Source of the DNA: Pullulanibacillus sp. KACC 23026
GTDB lineage: Bacteria > Bacillota > Bacilli > Bacillales > Sporolactobacillaceae
Assembly (NCBI RefSeq): GCF_029094525.1
Contig: NZ_CP119107.1
Coordinates: 1,178,001 to 1,242,000, forward strand
DNA: 64,000 nucleotides
Direction of reading: 5' to 3'
The notes beneath the pieces were generated by a model. The model was not told the DNA's origin. It did not search any database and worked only from the letters and a program-made list of their open reading frames with translations. Position numbers and translations under genes: made by a program. Below, piece after piece: positions 38,991-48,587 of the stretch (its first letter is position 1; each line of letters starts with the position of its first letter).

Positions 38991-39284
38991 ATGAAACGGG
39001 GAGCCCATATTTTAATTAAATTAATAAATGGGATCGTGTCCATCATTCAACTATTAATTGGATTAGGTCTTGTCTTGAAGTTTTTTGGTGCGAGGCCTGT
39101 TCCATTTGTTCGATTTATGTATGCACTTGAAGCGCCTTTGTTAGCGCCTTTTAATGGGATCTTTCTGCCAATCAACTTCTCCCCGCAATATGTTCTTGAT
39201 ATGTCCGCCCTCTTTGCCTTAATTGTGTACAGTGTAATCGGCTATACCCTTATCAAGCTGATAGAAATAGCTATATTTAAATAA
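38991..39284 (+). CDS. YggT-family membrane protein
   Basis: 97 residues, two to three membrane helices. The segment LALEAPLLAPFNGIF-like (YALEAPLLAPFNGIFLPI) recalls the YggT motif. RBS TGAGGGGATTT. Role unknown; family members are linked to membrane homeostasis or osmotic response. Confidence 0.7.
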   Translation: MKRGAHILIKLINGIVSIIQLLIGLGLVLKFFGARPVPFVRFMYALEAPLLAPFNGIFLPINFSPQYVLDMSALFALIVYSVIGYTLIKLIEIAIFK

Positions 39285-39540
39285 AATTCGTTTAGGCGAG
39301 TATCATGATTTTGTGAAAAAATCAGTATCATTCCTATTTTTCTTCAATTCCTGTTATAATTAAATTGGTTTTTTGTAAAAAAATCTTGAATGCGAATAGG
39401 AAAAAAGAATAAGGAAAACGTTAGCTTTTGCCGATCAAGGACTTGGCGGCGTCCTCTGGCTGTGATTTTTTTAAAAGTCACATCAGGTGTCCTTTCGTGA
39501 AAGCTAGTTTTTCTAAGGATGGGTTAAGGAGGACTTGGAT

Positions 39541-40929
39541 ATGGAGTATAGAATTGAAAAAGATACGATCGGTGAGATTAAGGTACCTGCGGACAAGTTA
39601 TGGGCTGCTCAAACTCAAAGAAGTAAAGAGAATTTTAAAATTGGCTGGGAACGGATGCCGCTTGAAATCGTTCGTGCATTTGCGATGCTCAAAAAGGGGG
39701 CGGCCCTTGCTAACCAAAAATTAGGGAAATTGGATGGCGAAAAGGCAGAGGCGATCGCACAGGCTGCTGATGAAATCCTCTCTGGAAAATGGGATGAGCA
39801 TTTTCCATTAGTGGTTTGGCAAACTGGAAGCGGAACCCAATCCAATATGAATGTAAATGAAGTCATTGCCAATCGTGCTAATCAATTGTTGGCAGAAAAA
39901 GGCTCTGATGCCAAGGTTCACCCTAATGATGACGTCAATAAATCGCAAAGCTCTAATGACACGTATCCAACTGCCTTACATATTGCTGCCACTCTTGCTG
40001 TTGAAAATGATGTCATTCCAGCGATCGATAAATTAAAAGAAACCCTTGATCAAAAGGTCGAAGCCTTTAAGGATATGATTAAAATTGGCCGGACGCATTT
40101 ACAAGACGCGACCCCGCTCACCCTTGGACAAGAAATTAGCGGCTGGGCTGCTATGCTTGAGAAATGTAAGAAAATGCTTCAAGACACCGTCGTTAATATT
40201 AAAGAATTAGCGATTGGTGGAACGGCTGTAGGAACGGGCTTAAATGCTCATCCTGAATTTGGTCGCATGACAGCTGAAGAAATTGCCGCCATGACAGGAA
40301 AGGAATTTGTCACGTCTGACAACAAATTTCATGCTTTAACTAGCCATGATCAAATTGCTGTCGTTCATGGTGTGCTTCGTGCCCTTGCTGCGGATATGAT
40401 GAAAATTGCTAATGATGTTCGTTGGTTAGCAAGCGGTCCTCGTTCTGGTTTAGGTGAAATTCGTATCCCAGAAAATGAGCCAGGCAGTTCCATTATGCCA
40501 GGTAAGGTCAATCCGACTCAATCTGAAGCTGTCACAATGGTTGCCGTTCAAGTTATGGGAAATGATGCCGCCATCGGTTTTGCCGCGAGTCAAGGAAACT
40601 TTGAATTAAACGTCTTTAAGCCGGTTATCGGCTATAATTTCTTGCAATCCGCCCGCCTATTGGCCGATTCAATCGTTTCCTTTAATGATCACTGTGCCGT
40701 TGGGATTGAACCAAATGTCGAGGTCATTCAAGCTCATATGAAAAATTCCTTAATGCTCGTAACAGCACTCAACCCGCATATTGGCTATGAGAATGCAGCT
40801 AAAATTGCCAAAACCGCACATAAGGAAGGCACGACATTAAAAGAAGCGGCTTTGAAGACAGGACTTCTCACTGAAGAACAATTTGACCAATGGGTGCGCC
40901 CAGAAGAGATGATTGGGCCAAAAGCGTAA
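39541..40929 (+). CDS. fumC: FumC, class II fumarase
   Basis: Hydrates fumarate to malate in the TCA cycle, without an Fe-S cluster. 462 residues, as in B. subtilis. Motifs: [31 protein letters not shown] and the superfamily signature [18 protein letters not shown] at 39541 is 7 bases after TAAGGAGG; the TTG two codons earlier touches the RBS. Confidence 0.96.
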   Translation: MEYRIEKDTIGEIKVPADKLWAAQTQRSKENFKIGWERMPLEIVRAFAMLKKGAALANQKLGKLDGEKAEAIAQAADEILSGKWDEHFPLVVWQTGSGTQSNMNVNEVIANRANQLLAEKGSDAKVHPNDDVNKSQSSNDTYPTALHIAATLAVENDVIPAIDKLKETLDQKVEAFKDMIKIGRTHLQDATPLTLGQEISGWAAMLEKCKKMLQDTVVNIKELAIGGTAVGTGLNAHPEFGRMTAEEIAAMTGKEFVTSDNKFHALTSHDQIAVVHGVLRALAADMMKIANDVRWLASGPRSGLGEIRIPENEPGSSIMPGKVNPTQSEAVTMVAVQVMGNDAAIGFAASQGNFELNVFKPVIGYNFLQSARLLADSIVSFNDHCAVGIEPNVEVIQAHMKNSLMLVTALNPHIGYENAAKIAKTAHKEGTTLKEAALKTGLLTEEQFDQWVRPEEMIGPKA

Positions 40930-40949
40930 GCCCTTTTTTCATCCATTAG

Positions 40950-40992
40950 ACATCGAGATTTCCCAATAATAGGGAAGTCTCGGTGTTTTTTT
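40950..40992 (+). terminator. Terminator after fumC
   Basis: ACATCGAGATTTCCC-AATAATA-GGGAAGTCTCGGTGT with seven T. Confidence 0.92.
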
Positions 40993-41004
40993 GGTTTGGG
41001 AAAA

Positions 41005-42412
41005 GGCTCCAACACACACGTTAGGCTCCGCGCATGCTCCGATATTGTGTGATGGAGGCACCAATGCACACGTTTGGCTCCGCACATGCTCCGATATTGT
41101 GTGATGGAGGCACCAACGCACACGTTTGGCTCCGCGCATGCCCCGAATTTGTGTGATGGAGGCACCAACGCACACGTTTGGCTCGGCACAAGCCCCGATT
41201 TTGTGTGATGGAGTCACTAACGCACACGTTAGGCTCCGCAGATGCTCCGAATTGGTGTGATGGAGGCTCCAACGCACACGTTAGGCTCCGCACAAGCCCC
41301 GGTTTTGTGTGATGGAGGCACCAACGCACACGTTAGGCTCCGCGCAAGCTCCGATTTTGTGTGATGGAGGCTCCAACACACACGTTAGGCTCCGCGCATG
41401 CCCCGATTTTGTGTGATGGAGTCACCAACGCACACGTTAGGCTCCGCGCATGCCCCGAATTTGTGTGATGGAGGCCCCAACGCACACGTTTGGCTCCGCG
41501 CAAGCTCCGAATTTGTGTGATGGAGGCCCCAACGCACACGTTAGGCTCCGCAGATGCCCCGAATTTGTGTGATGGAGTCACCAACGCACACGTTAGGCTC
41601 CGCGCAAGCTCCGGTTTTGTGTGATGGAGTCACCAACGCACACGTTTGGCTTCGCACAAGCCCCGATTTTGTGTGATGGAGGCTCCAACACACACGTTTG
41701 GCTCCGCGCATGCTCCGATTTTGTGTGATGGGGCCTCCAACGCACACGTTTGGCTCCGCGCAAGCTCCGATTTTGTGTGATGGAGGCTCCAACACACACG
41801 TTAGGCTCCGCGCATGCCCCGAATTTGTGTGATGGAGTCACCAACGCACACGTTTGGCTCCGCGCATGCCCCGAATTTGTGTGATGGAGGCCCCAACGCA
41901 CACGTTAGGCTCCGCGCAAGCTCCGAATTTGTGTGATGGAGGCCCCAACGCACACGTTAGGCTCCGCGCAAGCTCCGATTTTGTGTGATGGAGGCTCCAA
42001 CGCACACTATTGGCTCGGCACAAGCCCCGAATTTGTGTGATGGCGGCTCCAACGCACACGTTTGGCTCCGCACATGCTCCGAATTTGTGTGATGGAGGCA
42101 CCAACGCACACGTTTGGCTCCGCGCATGCTCCGATTTTGTGTGATGGAGGCCCCAACGCACATGTTTGGCTCCGCGCAAGCTCCGATTTTGTGTGGTGGA
42201 GGCACCAACGCACACGTTAGGCTTCGCACAAGCCCCGAATTTGTGTGATGGAGGCACCAACGCACACGTTAGGCTCGGCACAAGCCCCGAATTGGTGTGA
42301 TGGAGGCCCCAACGCACACGTTTGGCTCCGCAGATGCCCCGATTTTGTGTGATGGAGGCTCCAATGTACACTATTGGCTCCGCAGATGCTCCGATTTTGT
42401 GTGATGGCTAAA
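41005..42412. repeat. Tandem array, 27 copies of a 52-bp unit
   Basis: GTGTGATGG starts at 41047 and recurs every 52 bases to 42399 (26 intervals, exact). The unit reads GTGTGATGGAGGCACCAACG + CACACGTTTGGCTCCGCGCA + TGCCCCGATTTT. Variation is confined to a few positions, each with two to four states (GTTTGG or GTTAGG; GCGCATGC, GCGCAAGC, GCACAAGC or GCAGATGC; GAATTTG, GATTTTG or GATATTG; GGCACC, GGCTCC, GTCACC or GGCCCC), shuffled independently. All three minus-strand frames stay open across most of it. No gene is supported in 40930-42566. Confidence 0.97.
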
Positions 42413-42566
42413 TGAGTCGTTGTGGCAGACTAAAGAAATAAGGTATAATTAGTTTTGTTTTGGGAATTGGTGAAGCTTGCGGGTTTGACAATCCAAAAAA
42501 AATTTCCTTTTATCGTGAATAAAGCACTTTTAAGATACAAGTTTTACTATGATGGGATGAATCGAC

Positions 42567-43922
42567 ATGTGGTCAAAATTACGCCAAATGAAGCTAGACC
42601 TGTACACCGTGCTTATCATTATGAACCTCTTACTAGCCATTGGCGCTTTTTTAAAAGATGTAATGTTTGCTCATTATTTTGGAACATCTGGTTCAGCAGA
42701 CGCTTATAGCTTAAGCTTTTTCATACCGGATATGATAGGAAATAATTTAATTGCTGCCGCACTAGGTGTTGTCTGTATTCCGCTTTTTGCACGGCTGCAA
42801 AAAGACCCGATATTATTTAGACAAGTTGTCTTTGTTTTAAATGTGATGGTAGCGGGTGTCACTTTTCTCCTCTCAGTCATCGTCTTCTTTGGAAGTACGC
42901 GATTTATAAATTGGTATGCAAAGGGACTGGACCCAGAAACCTTGAATCAGGTGTTTTTCTCTTATAAAATGATGATTCCGATCATCATTGTGATTCCTCT
43001 AACTTTTATAGGAGTTGCCTTATTGCAGTCCGAGAAAAAATTTATTGGCCCAGCCCTTACCCCAGTCCTGTATCATTTGAGTTTGCTCTCGGTGTTAGTG
43101 GTTTGCTTTGTGATTAACTTAGACAGGCCATTGGGTGGAAAGGTCTATGCCATTTCTACAAGTCTTGCAAACCTCTTTTATTTGATCATGATTTGGGTAT
43201 GGGTGGCAAGACGGTTGAATTGGTTTCAGATCAAGGTTAGATTTCAAGCGTGGCGACAAGCCGTTCCTTACATTCAAGGGCTTCTTAAGGACTTTTTTCC
43301 TTATTTTTGTATTTTGCTGTTTTCTCAAATTCTCTCATTTGTTGAACGATATTATGCCTCACGTTTAGAGAGCGGGACGATTGCAGCACTGAATTTCGCG
43401 ACACGTCTTGTCGATTTTCCTATCTGGGTTTTTGTTGCAGCTGTTACAACAGTATTGCTGCCTGACCTTTCTAAAGAAGTCTTGAATAACCGCTCAGAGG
43501 CCGTTTATAAGAAAATCAACATAGCGCTTTATGTGACTGTTGGGGTAACACTCTTAGCAAGCGCAGGCTTGTTCTTGCTTCGAACTTTTATTGTCACTTT
43601 GCTCTTTAAGAGAGGAGCCTTTGACGAACATTCAGTTATTCAAACCGTGAGTATCTTAAAAGGTTATTCCTTTGCGATTGTCGGACAAAGTATTTCACTC
43701 ATTGGATTACGCTTTTTCTTAGCCAATCGGCGCATGCTTGTTCCCTTTTTCTGTTACTTAATTGGGACAGGTTGTTCGGTCGCCTTTGATTATCACTTCG
43801 TCCCGACAATGGGTTCAGCTGCTATTGGCTATGGCGCCTCGTTTGGCGCCACCGTAAACGGAATTCTTTTTCTTATTCTATTAATAGGGAGTCGGAACAA
43901 GAAGGGAGTTCCGAGCTGTTAG
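42567..43922 (+). CDS. MurJ/MviN-family lipid flippase-like protein
   Basis: 451 residues with about 12-13 membrane helices. The start FLKDVMFAHYFGTSGSADAYSLSFFIPDMIGNNLIAAALGVVCIPLF is the MviN/MurJ signature (helices 1-2). It is shorter than typical MurJ (about 510), so it may flip another isoprenoid-linked glycan. The ATG at 42588 is an alternative start; neither has a strong RBS. Stands alone after the 52-bp array. Confidence 0.8.
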   Translation: MWSKLRQMKLDLYTVLIIMNLLLAIGAFLKDVMFAHYFGTSGSADAYSLSFFIPDMIGNNLIAAALGVVCIPLFARLQKDPILFRQVVFVLNVMVAGVTFLLSVIVFFGSTRFINWYAKGLDPETLNQVFFSYKMMIPIIIVIPLTFIGVALLQSEKKFIGPALTPVLYHLSLLSVLVVCFVINLDRPLGGKVYAISTSLANLFYLIMIWVWVARRLNWFQIKVRFQAWRQAVPYIQGLLKDFFPYFCILLFSQILSFVERYYASRLESGTIAALNFATRLVDFPIWVFVAAVTTVLLPDLSKEVLNNRSEAVYKKINIALYVTVGVTLLASAGLFLLRTFIVTLLFKRGAFDEHSVIQTVSILKGYSFAIVGQSISLIGLRFFLANRRMLVPFFCYLIGTGCSVAFDYHFVPTMGSAAIGYGASFGATVNGILFLILLIGSRNKKGVPSC

Positions 43923-44715
43923 AAGGAATATCAAGCGAGCGGACAAATGCTCTTTAATTGATCGATAAAAAATAGAGAAGGCACTCTATCAAAAATGTAG
44001 GCGTGCCAAGTAAGCATAGAGAAGGCAAACACACTGTTGGAATGGAGCTCCGGGCTAGCTTGGTCGCTTTGGGTGCTAAAGAGAGGTCAAATAAGCCTAT
44101 AAGATGCGCCTTTAATTAGCGTGCAGGTAAAGACAAAGACGATCGAAATAAAGTGGAACTTCTCTGTTTAGTGGGTAAAAAAGATAGATTCACTGCTGGA
44201 TGATGGGAAGGTTTGCGAGTATGATTTCTGTGCCCATAGATTATATAAGGGGAAGTGGATCACGCTATCGACGTTATTAAGCCTGCCACGTATTTAAGAG
44301 ACGCCTATAGTAATTAGCGAAGAGGCAAAAAAATAGGGGAAACCGTAGAGATCTGTTGAAAAACGAGCGGCTTTAAACTCTGCAGCCCTTAAATTTAGTG
44401 AGTTGGCTTGGTGGGCATCCGGGACAAACGATTGGTTCCCCTTAGTATTGACCCAAGCTAAAGAACATTTTTAAAAAATATGTTGGTCTACAGGATTTTG
44501 GCAGGGTTATGGTAGAGTAATCGAATTCCTGGATGGACTAAGCGTTAGCGCAGCAGGGGTAATAATAGGTGTACAAACTAAATCGATTCGCCCATGCTGC
44601 TTCTTTTACTATTGCCAAAGCTTCAGTTAAGGTGTACAAAAACATACAGTGCGAAAGGGATGTCCCTTTATACACCCTTGTGAAAGGCCTGCCACATACC
44701 AATTTTAATAGATGC
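43923..44715. other. Gene-free region between the flippase and tRNA-Ala
   Basis: About 790 bases with frequent stops in all frames. Two stretches share words (GCCTATA, AATTAGCG, GAGGCAAA near 44095-44140 and 44260-44330), hinting at degenerate repeats. GGTGTACAAA occurs twice (about 44569 and 44631). I find no gene or recognised RNA motif. Confidence 0.5.
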
Positions 44716-44744
44716 TTGACAGATATCCATATACATGCTATAGT
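44716..44744 (+). promoter_or_regulatory. tRNA-Ala promoter
   Basis: TTGACA (44716-44721), 17-base spacer, TATAGT (44739-44744), 22 bases before the tRNA. Confidence 0.85.
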
Positions 44745-44766
44745 TTTATTTGTCCGAAACAAGTAT

Positions 44767-44842
44767 GGGGCATTAGCTCAGCTGGGAGAGCGCCACGCTG
44801 GCAGCGTGGAGGTCAGCGGTTCGATCCCGCTATGCTCCACCA
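44767..44842 (+). tRNA. tRNA-Ala (anticodon GGC)
   Basis: 76 nt including encoded CCA. Acceptor GGGGCAT/ATGCTCC, D arm TTAGCTCAGCTGGGAGAGC, anticodon stem CCACG/CGTGG around CTGGCAG, T arm GCGGTTCGATCCCGC. The GGC anticodon reads GCC/GCU. Integrase remains start 40 bases downstream. Confidence 0.97.
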
Positions 44843-44881
44843 TAACTTTACCGTTTATACCGCGATTTCTGGCTAGTCCAG

Positions 44882-45480
44882 AGGATCGCGGTTTTTGGTT
44901 TTTTCGGCGGTTGTTGTCATTTTGTTGTCATAAGTTACTTTGTTACATATAAATTTTCGATTGCCATGGTCCTTCGCCCTGCACTGTGGGTAACACGTGG
45001 GAATAGGTGTCCAGTGTCACTTTAATGTTGCTGTGGCCCTAAGGTTCTGAGATAACCTTAACATTTACTCCTGGGCTAATAAATGGGTAGCTTGGGTATG
45101 CCTTAGATCATGAAAACGTATCTTAGGAATATCTGCAGCCTCACAAAGTTATAAGAAGGAGCGTCTTAGGTTTGATGGATTTAATAGGTCCACGTTTTCT
45201 GTATATATAACTAAGTCCAGGTCCATGTAATCCGCCTCAATAGACAGCCACTCCCTAGCAATTTGGGCTTTGTGCTTTTTTAATAGTGTTAGATCTTTTT
45301 CGGTGAGCCATATTGTTCTCAGGCTTGCTTTTGTTTTGGCACCTGTTAATAGTTGTTTCCCATTGTGGGACAGGGTTTGTTTAATCTTTAGAGCCTTTGA
45401 ATCAAAGTCAATATCCCCCACCTAGGTCCTAAGATTTCCCCTTGCCGCATCCCAGTTGTAATGGTTATCTTCCTTTTTTA
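44882..45480 (-). pseudogene. Degraded tyrosine recombinase (phage-type integrase)
   Basis: Pieces in three frames on the minus strand reconstruct the C-terminal catalytic domain: TGMRQGEILG (catalytic Arg), frameshift near 45415, then DIDFDSKALKIKQTL ... LRTIWLTEKDLTLLKKHK, stop near 45149, then FHDLRHTQATHLLAQE (HxxR), and out of frame LDTYSHVL (catalytic Tyr), ending in a TYDNKMTTT-type tail. The N-terminal domain is gone. Its position at the tRNA-Ala 3' end is that of an integrase beside its attachment site. Confidence 0.85.
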
Positions 45481-45589
45481 CAAAACCCATAGCAACAATA
45501 CCAAATATTCATGAACAATGTTGTTCAAATGTGTACAATTTTCATGGACTTAACAACTAAAGTCGAATGACTTACATTTGTCAAAAAAA

Positions 45590-45625
45590 GCCTTAAAATA
45601 AGGCTTTAAAATGGGCACTTTAATT
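45590..45625. terminator. Hairpin AAGCCTTA/TAAGGCTT
   Basis: AAAGCCTTAAAATAAGGCTTTAAAA between the integrase remnant and the next gene; may end transcripts from either side. Confidence 0.5.
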
Positions 45626-45688
45626 ATTGTTGTTATTTAATGCTTTAGATATAATAATTATATCTGTAATGGTGTAGGAGGGGTACTT

Positions 45689-45925
45689 ATGGATAGTAGT
45701 TTTAATAAGTCCAAAAACATTTTGCACTATGTGTCAATAACCGGAACATTTATGACTATTTTTGGAGTCCTATACCTTATCCAATCATTCACTGTTGGTT
45801 TGATACCTTTTATCAATAGTACTTTGATTTTTAATGCAATACCTTTAAAATTTCTTTTATTTACATCGTCATCATTAATATTCATGAAGAAATTCATAAA
45901 AATTTCTTCTCCATATAAACATTAA
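45689..45925 (+). CDS. Small membrane protein, 78 aa
   Basis: Two hydrophobic helices (about 15-37 and 45-63) and a basic tail. RBS TAGGAGGGG. AT-rich like the rest of the integrated segment. No family recognised. Confidence 0.65.
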   Translation: MDSSFNKSKNILHYVSITGTFMTIFGVLYLIQSFTVGLIPFINSTLIFNAIPLKFLLFTSSSLIFMKKFIKISSPYKH

Positions 45926-46939
45926 TCACTCGCCTTCTCCGTCAATTTTAGTGAGAAGGTTTTTTATTTCTTCAGGTATCTCGGCCTGAACGCGTTCCAT
46001 TGCTTGTTTATGTTCAATCTCCAATTTCTTTATCTCATGGTCATTTTTTTGACTCTTGAACTTAAGAAACATCCCCATTAAACCGGTAGATGAAGCTTCT
46101 ACATCAGTTTTATCTTTTGTAAATGTTGCTTTAAACTTCCCACCAACAATGAATACCAACAGGACACCAATACCCAAAATTACATATGGGGAGTCTGAGA
46201 AAAAATGGACAATACCAGGTGACTGAACGTTCAATTTAATATCCAAATCTTTTCTCTTATTAAATTTTTCATTGGTTAGTTCTAATAAGTTAACTTCATC
46301 AACAAGATTAACCATGCTGTTTACAAAATCAATTAAATCGAGCGCAGGTATTTTACCTTGTTTTTTTATCGGGATAACAAGATTAGCTTGTCCATTTTTA
46401 ATATAAAGAGAGTGAAGGGTCCGATCAATAAAAGGAGCATAAGCATTTGCATTGCTAATTGTCTGGTTTGAATGAAGAAGTCTATATAAATAAGGGTCTA
46501 AATCAGCCCGTTTAACTGTTTTGATCCAATCTACTTTTCTGCGTTTCTGAAAAGGACAAACACCTTCTTCAATATCTGTTTCACTAATTTCTTCAATAAA
46601 TGGATGTGACTCAATTGTTCCAAAAGAAACATGAGTCGAATTTTCAGTTGGAATAATAACAACATCTCCAACTTTAATTTCATGATAAAATCTCTTTATT
46701 TGACCAAAAATCAGCCCTGGTTGTTTTGAGTCTGGATAAACTTTTTCGATATCTTTCTTTATGGCGTCATCATTATTTCCTTCAAAATCTCTTGGATCGT
46801 TAAATTCATTCCAGCCAATTGCTACATATTCTTCGAAATAGAATTGATCATGATATTGCCCGGCTTGCGTTCTAACTAACCAATAATTTCTTGAAGAATC
46901 TATTTTGACGATTGGTAGTTCATTCATAATATCATCCAT
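45926..46939 (-). CDS. Membrane-anchored protein with PUA/EVE-like N-terminal domain
   Basis: 337 residues. Residues 15-190 (NYWLVRTQAGQYHDQF, YVAIGWNE, FGQIKRFYHEIKVGDVVIIP, VSFGTIES) look like the EVE/Mrr-N type PUA-like fold found in modified-base readers and restriction proteins. A membrane helix follows at 251-267, then a Lys/Glu-rich, probably coiled-coil tail (300-325). RBS AAAAAGGAGTG on this strand. AT-rich and located in the integrative remnant, so likely acquired. A defence role is possible but unproven. Confidence 0.6.
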   Translation of the reverse strand: MDDIMNELPIVKIDSSRNYWLVRTQAGQYHDQFYFEEYVAIGWNEFNDPRDFEGNNDDAIKKDIEKVYPDSKQPGLIFGQIKRFYHEIKVGDVVIIPTENSTHVSFGTIESHPFIEEISETDIEEGVCPFQKRRKVDWIKTVKRADLDPYLYRLLHSNQTISNANAYAPFIDRTLHSLYIKNGQANLVIPIKKQGKIPALDLIDFVNSMVNLVDEVNLLELTNEKFNKRKDLDIKLNVQSPGIVHFFSDSPYVILGIGVLLVFIVGGKFKATFTKDKTDVEASSTGLMGMFLKFKSQKNDHEIKKLEIEHKQAMERVQAEIPEEIKNLLTKIDGEGE

Positions 46940-46980
46940 TTATATCACTCCTTTTTAATAAATTTTCTCAGAAAAATTAT

Positions 46981-47387
46981 ATGATTACAACAATTGTCGA
47001 CAAAAAACACTGGTTAATAGGGTTAGTGTGCATTTTTTTAAAACAAGTCGGTTTTACTAATGCTTTTTTTCTATGTTTAACAATTTTAATTGGTTTGGTT
47101 GGGGGTTGCAGTACAACTAATCAAAGTCTTCCCTCTCAAAGACGGCAGTATCAGTTAGCACTAACGTTAGTAGAAATCAGCCCGGTGTCCAGCCGACTAT
47201 AAAATACGACGCGACAAATAGTAACTTAAATAGCTTTAACTATCCGACGGACCCGGAGCAACACGGAAAGATCCACCTTAGCCTGCAAAATTGTAAGGTT
47301 TTAAAATGGCTCGATAAAACAGACTTTAATATCAGGGTTACGACAAACAACGGGAAACAATTAACTGTGCTTCAAATCCTAAGTTGA
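46981..47387 (+). pseudogene. Frameshifted lipoprotein gene
   Basis: Frame 1 gives a hydrophobic stretch and lipobox (LTILIGLVGGCSTTNQS). It then runs out of phase near 47140, where the other frame continues as SKTAVSVSTNVSRNQPG, TIKYDATNSNLNSFNYPTD and ends TTNNGKQLTVLQILS at 47387. A second slip near 47060 in the poly-T would explain the missing ATG. Probably once a secreted lipoprotein of the mobile element. Confidence 0.6.
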
Positions 47388-47819
47388 AGTAACGGGATTT
47401 CAAGCAAACCAGCATGAGTCGAATTTTCAGTTGGAATAACTCATGAAGTATTTTCATATAGTCGGTTGGCTGCAGTTTTGCTCTTTATGAGGTTGGTGCC
47501 ATTTTGGTGCCGAAGTTAATAAAATTAGAGTAAGAAAGTGCTCCTGAGTTTCTGGCTTGCTTATGAGAGAAGTCATCCTTTTTTAAAGGAGCACATAAAA
47601 TGAGATAGAGAGCAGTTTAATAGCTCTCTTCTTTTTAATCCCAATCACATGGATTCACTTGTACAGAGAATAAGGGTTAGAATAATACATACTATTTTAA
47701 AAGTGGAAATAACCGTTCTGTTTGGGTTTATATGTGTTTATTTTTTTGCTGCAAAAAACGAATCAGAGGAAGTAAGGCGTGCTTCTTGGTTTCCTCTGTG
47801 TTTTAAGGAGGCGCGTGTA
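47388..47819. other. Right part of the integrated segment
   Basis: 432 bases without an intact gene. It holds a 27-base copy (47413-47439) of sequence inside the EVE-like gene (46630-46656). At 47486-47518 on the minus strand a tail encoding NFGTKMAPTS then stop resembles phage integrase C-termini. An open frame runs into the next gene from 47649 but has no RBS. Confidence 0.55.
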
Positions 47820-48587
47820 ATGCGATTAGGCTGTTGTGCGAGTATTGAAAAGGCAGAAGTCGTGAAGCAAGCGGGTTTTGATTTTATCGAATGTACGGTG
47901 ACGTCTTTGATCCCGAATGAAGATCATTCTATTTTCGAACAAACAATTTTAAAGCGTTTTCAGGAAAGTCCTCTACCCGTTGAAGCTTTTAATGTTTTTA
48001 TTCCCGGGCAGATGGCGCTTGTTGGGGACCAAGTACATTGGGAGGCTCTTCAACACTACCTAGATCGTGCCTTCGAGCGAATGAATCTGGTAGGAGGAAA
48101 AGTCGTTGTTTTCGGAAGCGGTGGTGCGCGTAACATTCCTGCTGGTTTTGATCGGCAACAAGCAGAGAAACAAATTGTGGAGTTTTTAAATGCAGCAGCA
48201 GATAAAGCAGATGCAGCTGGAATGACAGTTGTGATCGAACCCCTCAACAAAAAAGAATGCAATGTGATTAATACGGTGGAGGAAGGAGTTGAACTCGTTA
48301 AAAAAATCAATCGATCCTCTATTCAGATGTTGGCAGATTTTTATCACATGGATGAAGAAGAGGAATCCCTCTCTCATCTTGTGGCGGCTAGCCCCTATTT
48401 AAAGCATGTCCATGTGGCTGATACCGGGCGGCTCGCACCTGGCACGGGCCAATACCCCTATCATGAGTTTGTTGCGCGCTTAAGGGAAGCCAATTATCAA
48501 GGACGAGTTTCAATCGAATGTAATTGGAATGATTTTGACAACGAAGCCGCACGGGCAAGACAGTTTCTCCATCAAATATTTAGTTAA
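47820..48587 (+). CDS. Sugar-phosphate isomerase/epimerase (xylose isomerase-like TIM barrel)
   Basis: 255 residues of the AP endonuclease 2 / hydroxypyruvate isomerase superfamily. Metal ligands can be placed in VVIEPLN (Glu), LADFYHM (Asp), HVHVAD (His) and VSIECNW (Glu). Substrate unknown. ATG at 47820 lies behind TTAAGGAGG; the longer frame from 47649 has no such site. Confidence 0.85.
   Translation: MRLGCCASIEKAEVVKQAGFDFIECTVTSLIPNEDHSIFEQTILKRFQESPLPVEAFNVFIPGQMALVGDQVHWEALQHYLDRAFERMNLVGGKVVVFGSGGARNIPAGFDRQQAEKQIVEFLNAAADKADAAGMTVVIEPLNKKECNVINTVEEGVELVKKINRSSIQMLADFYHMDEEEESLSHLVAASPYLKHVHVADTGRLAPGTGQYPYHEFVARLREANYQGRVSIECNWNDFDNEAARARQFLHQIFS

Noticed and set aside
39420-39530. 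T-box or other riboswitch in the fumC leader
   Set aside because: Some hairpins are possible, but no T-box sequence or other known aptamer core is present.
41021-42371. Several 80-180 codon ORFs on the minus strand in the 52-bp array
   Set aside because: They are the same 52-bp unit read in three phases, without RBS; the unit lacks stop complements, so openness is a by-product.
41005-42412. CRISPR array
   Set aside because: Units are contiguous and alike along their whole length; there are no unique spacers, and no cas genes nearby. The same holds for 12264-13195.
47649-47819. N-terminal extension (57 residues) of the sugar isomerase
   Set aside because: No RBS at its start, hydrophobic nonsense sequence, and a strong RBS precedes the ATG at 47820.
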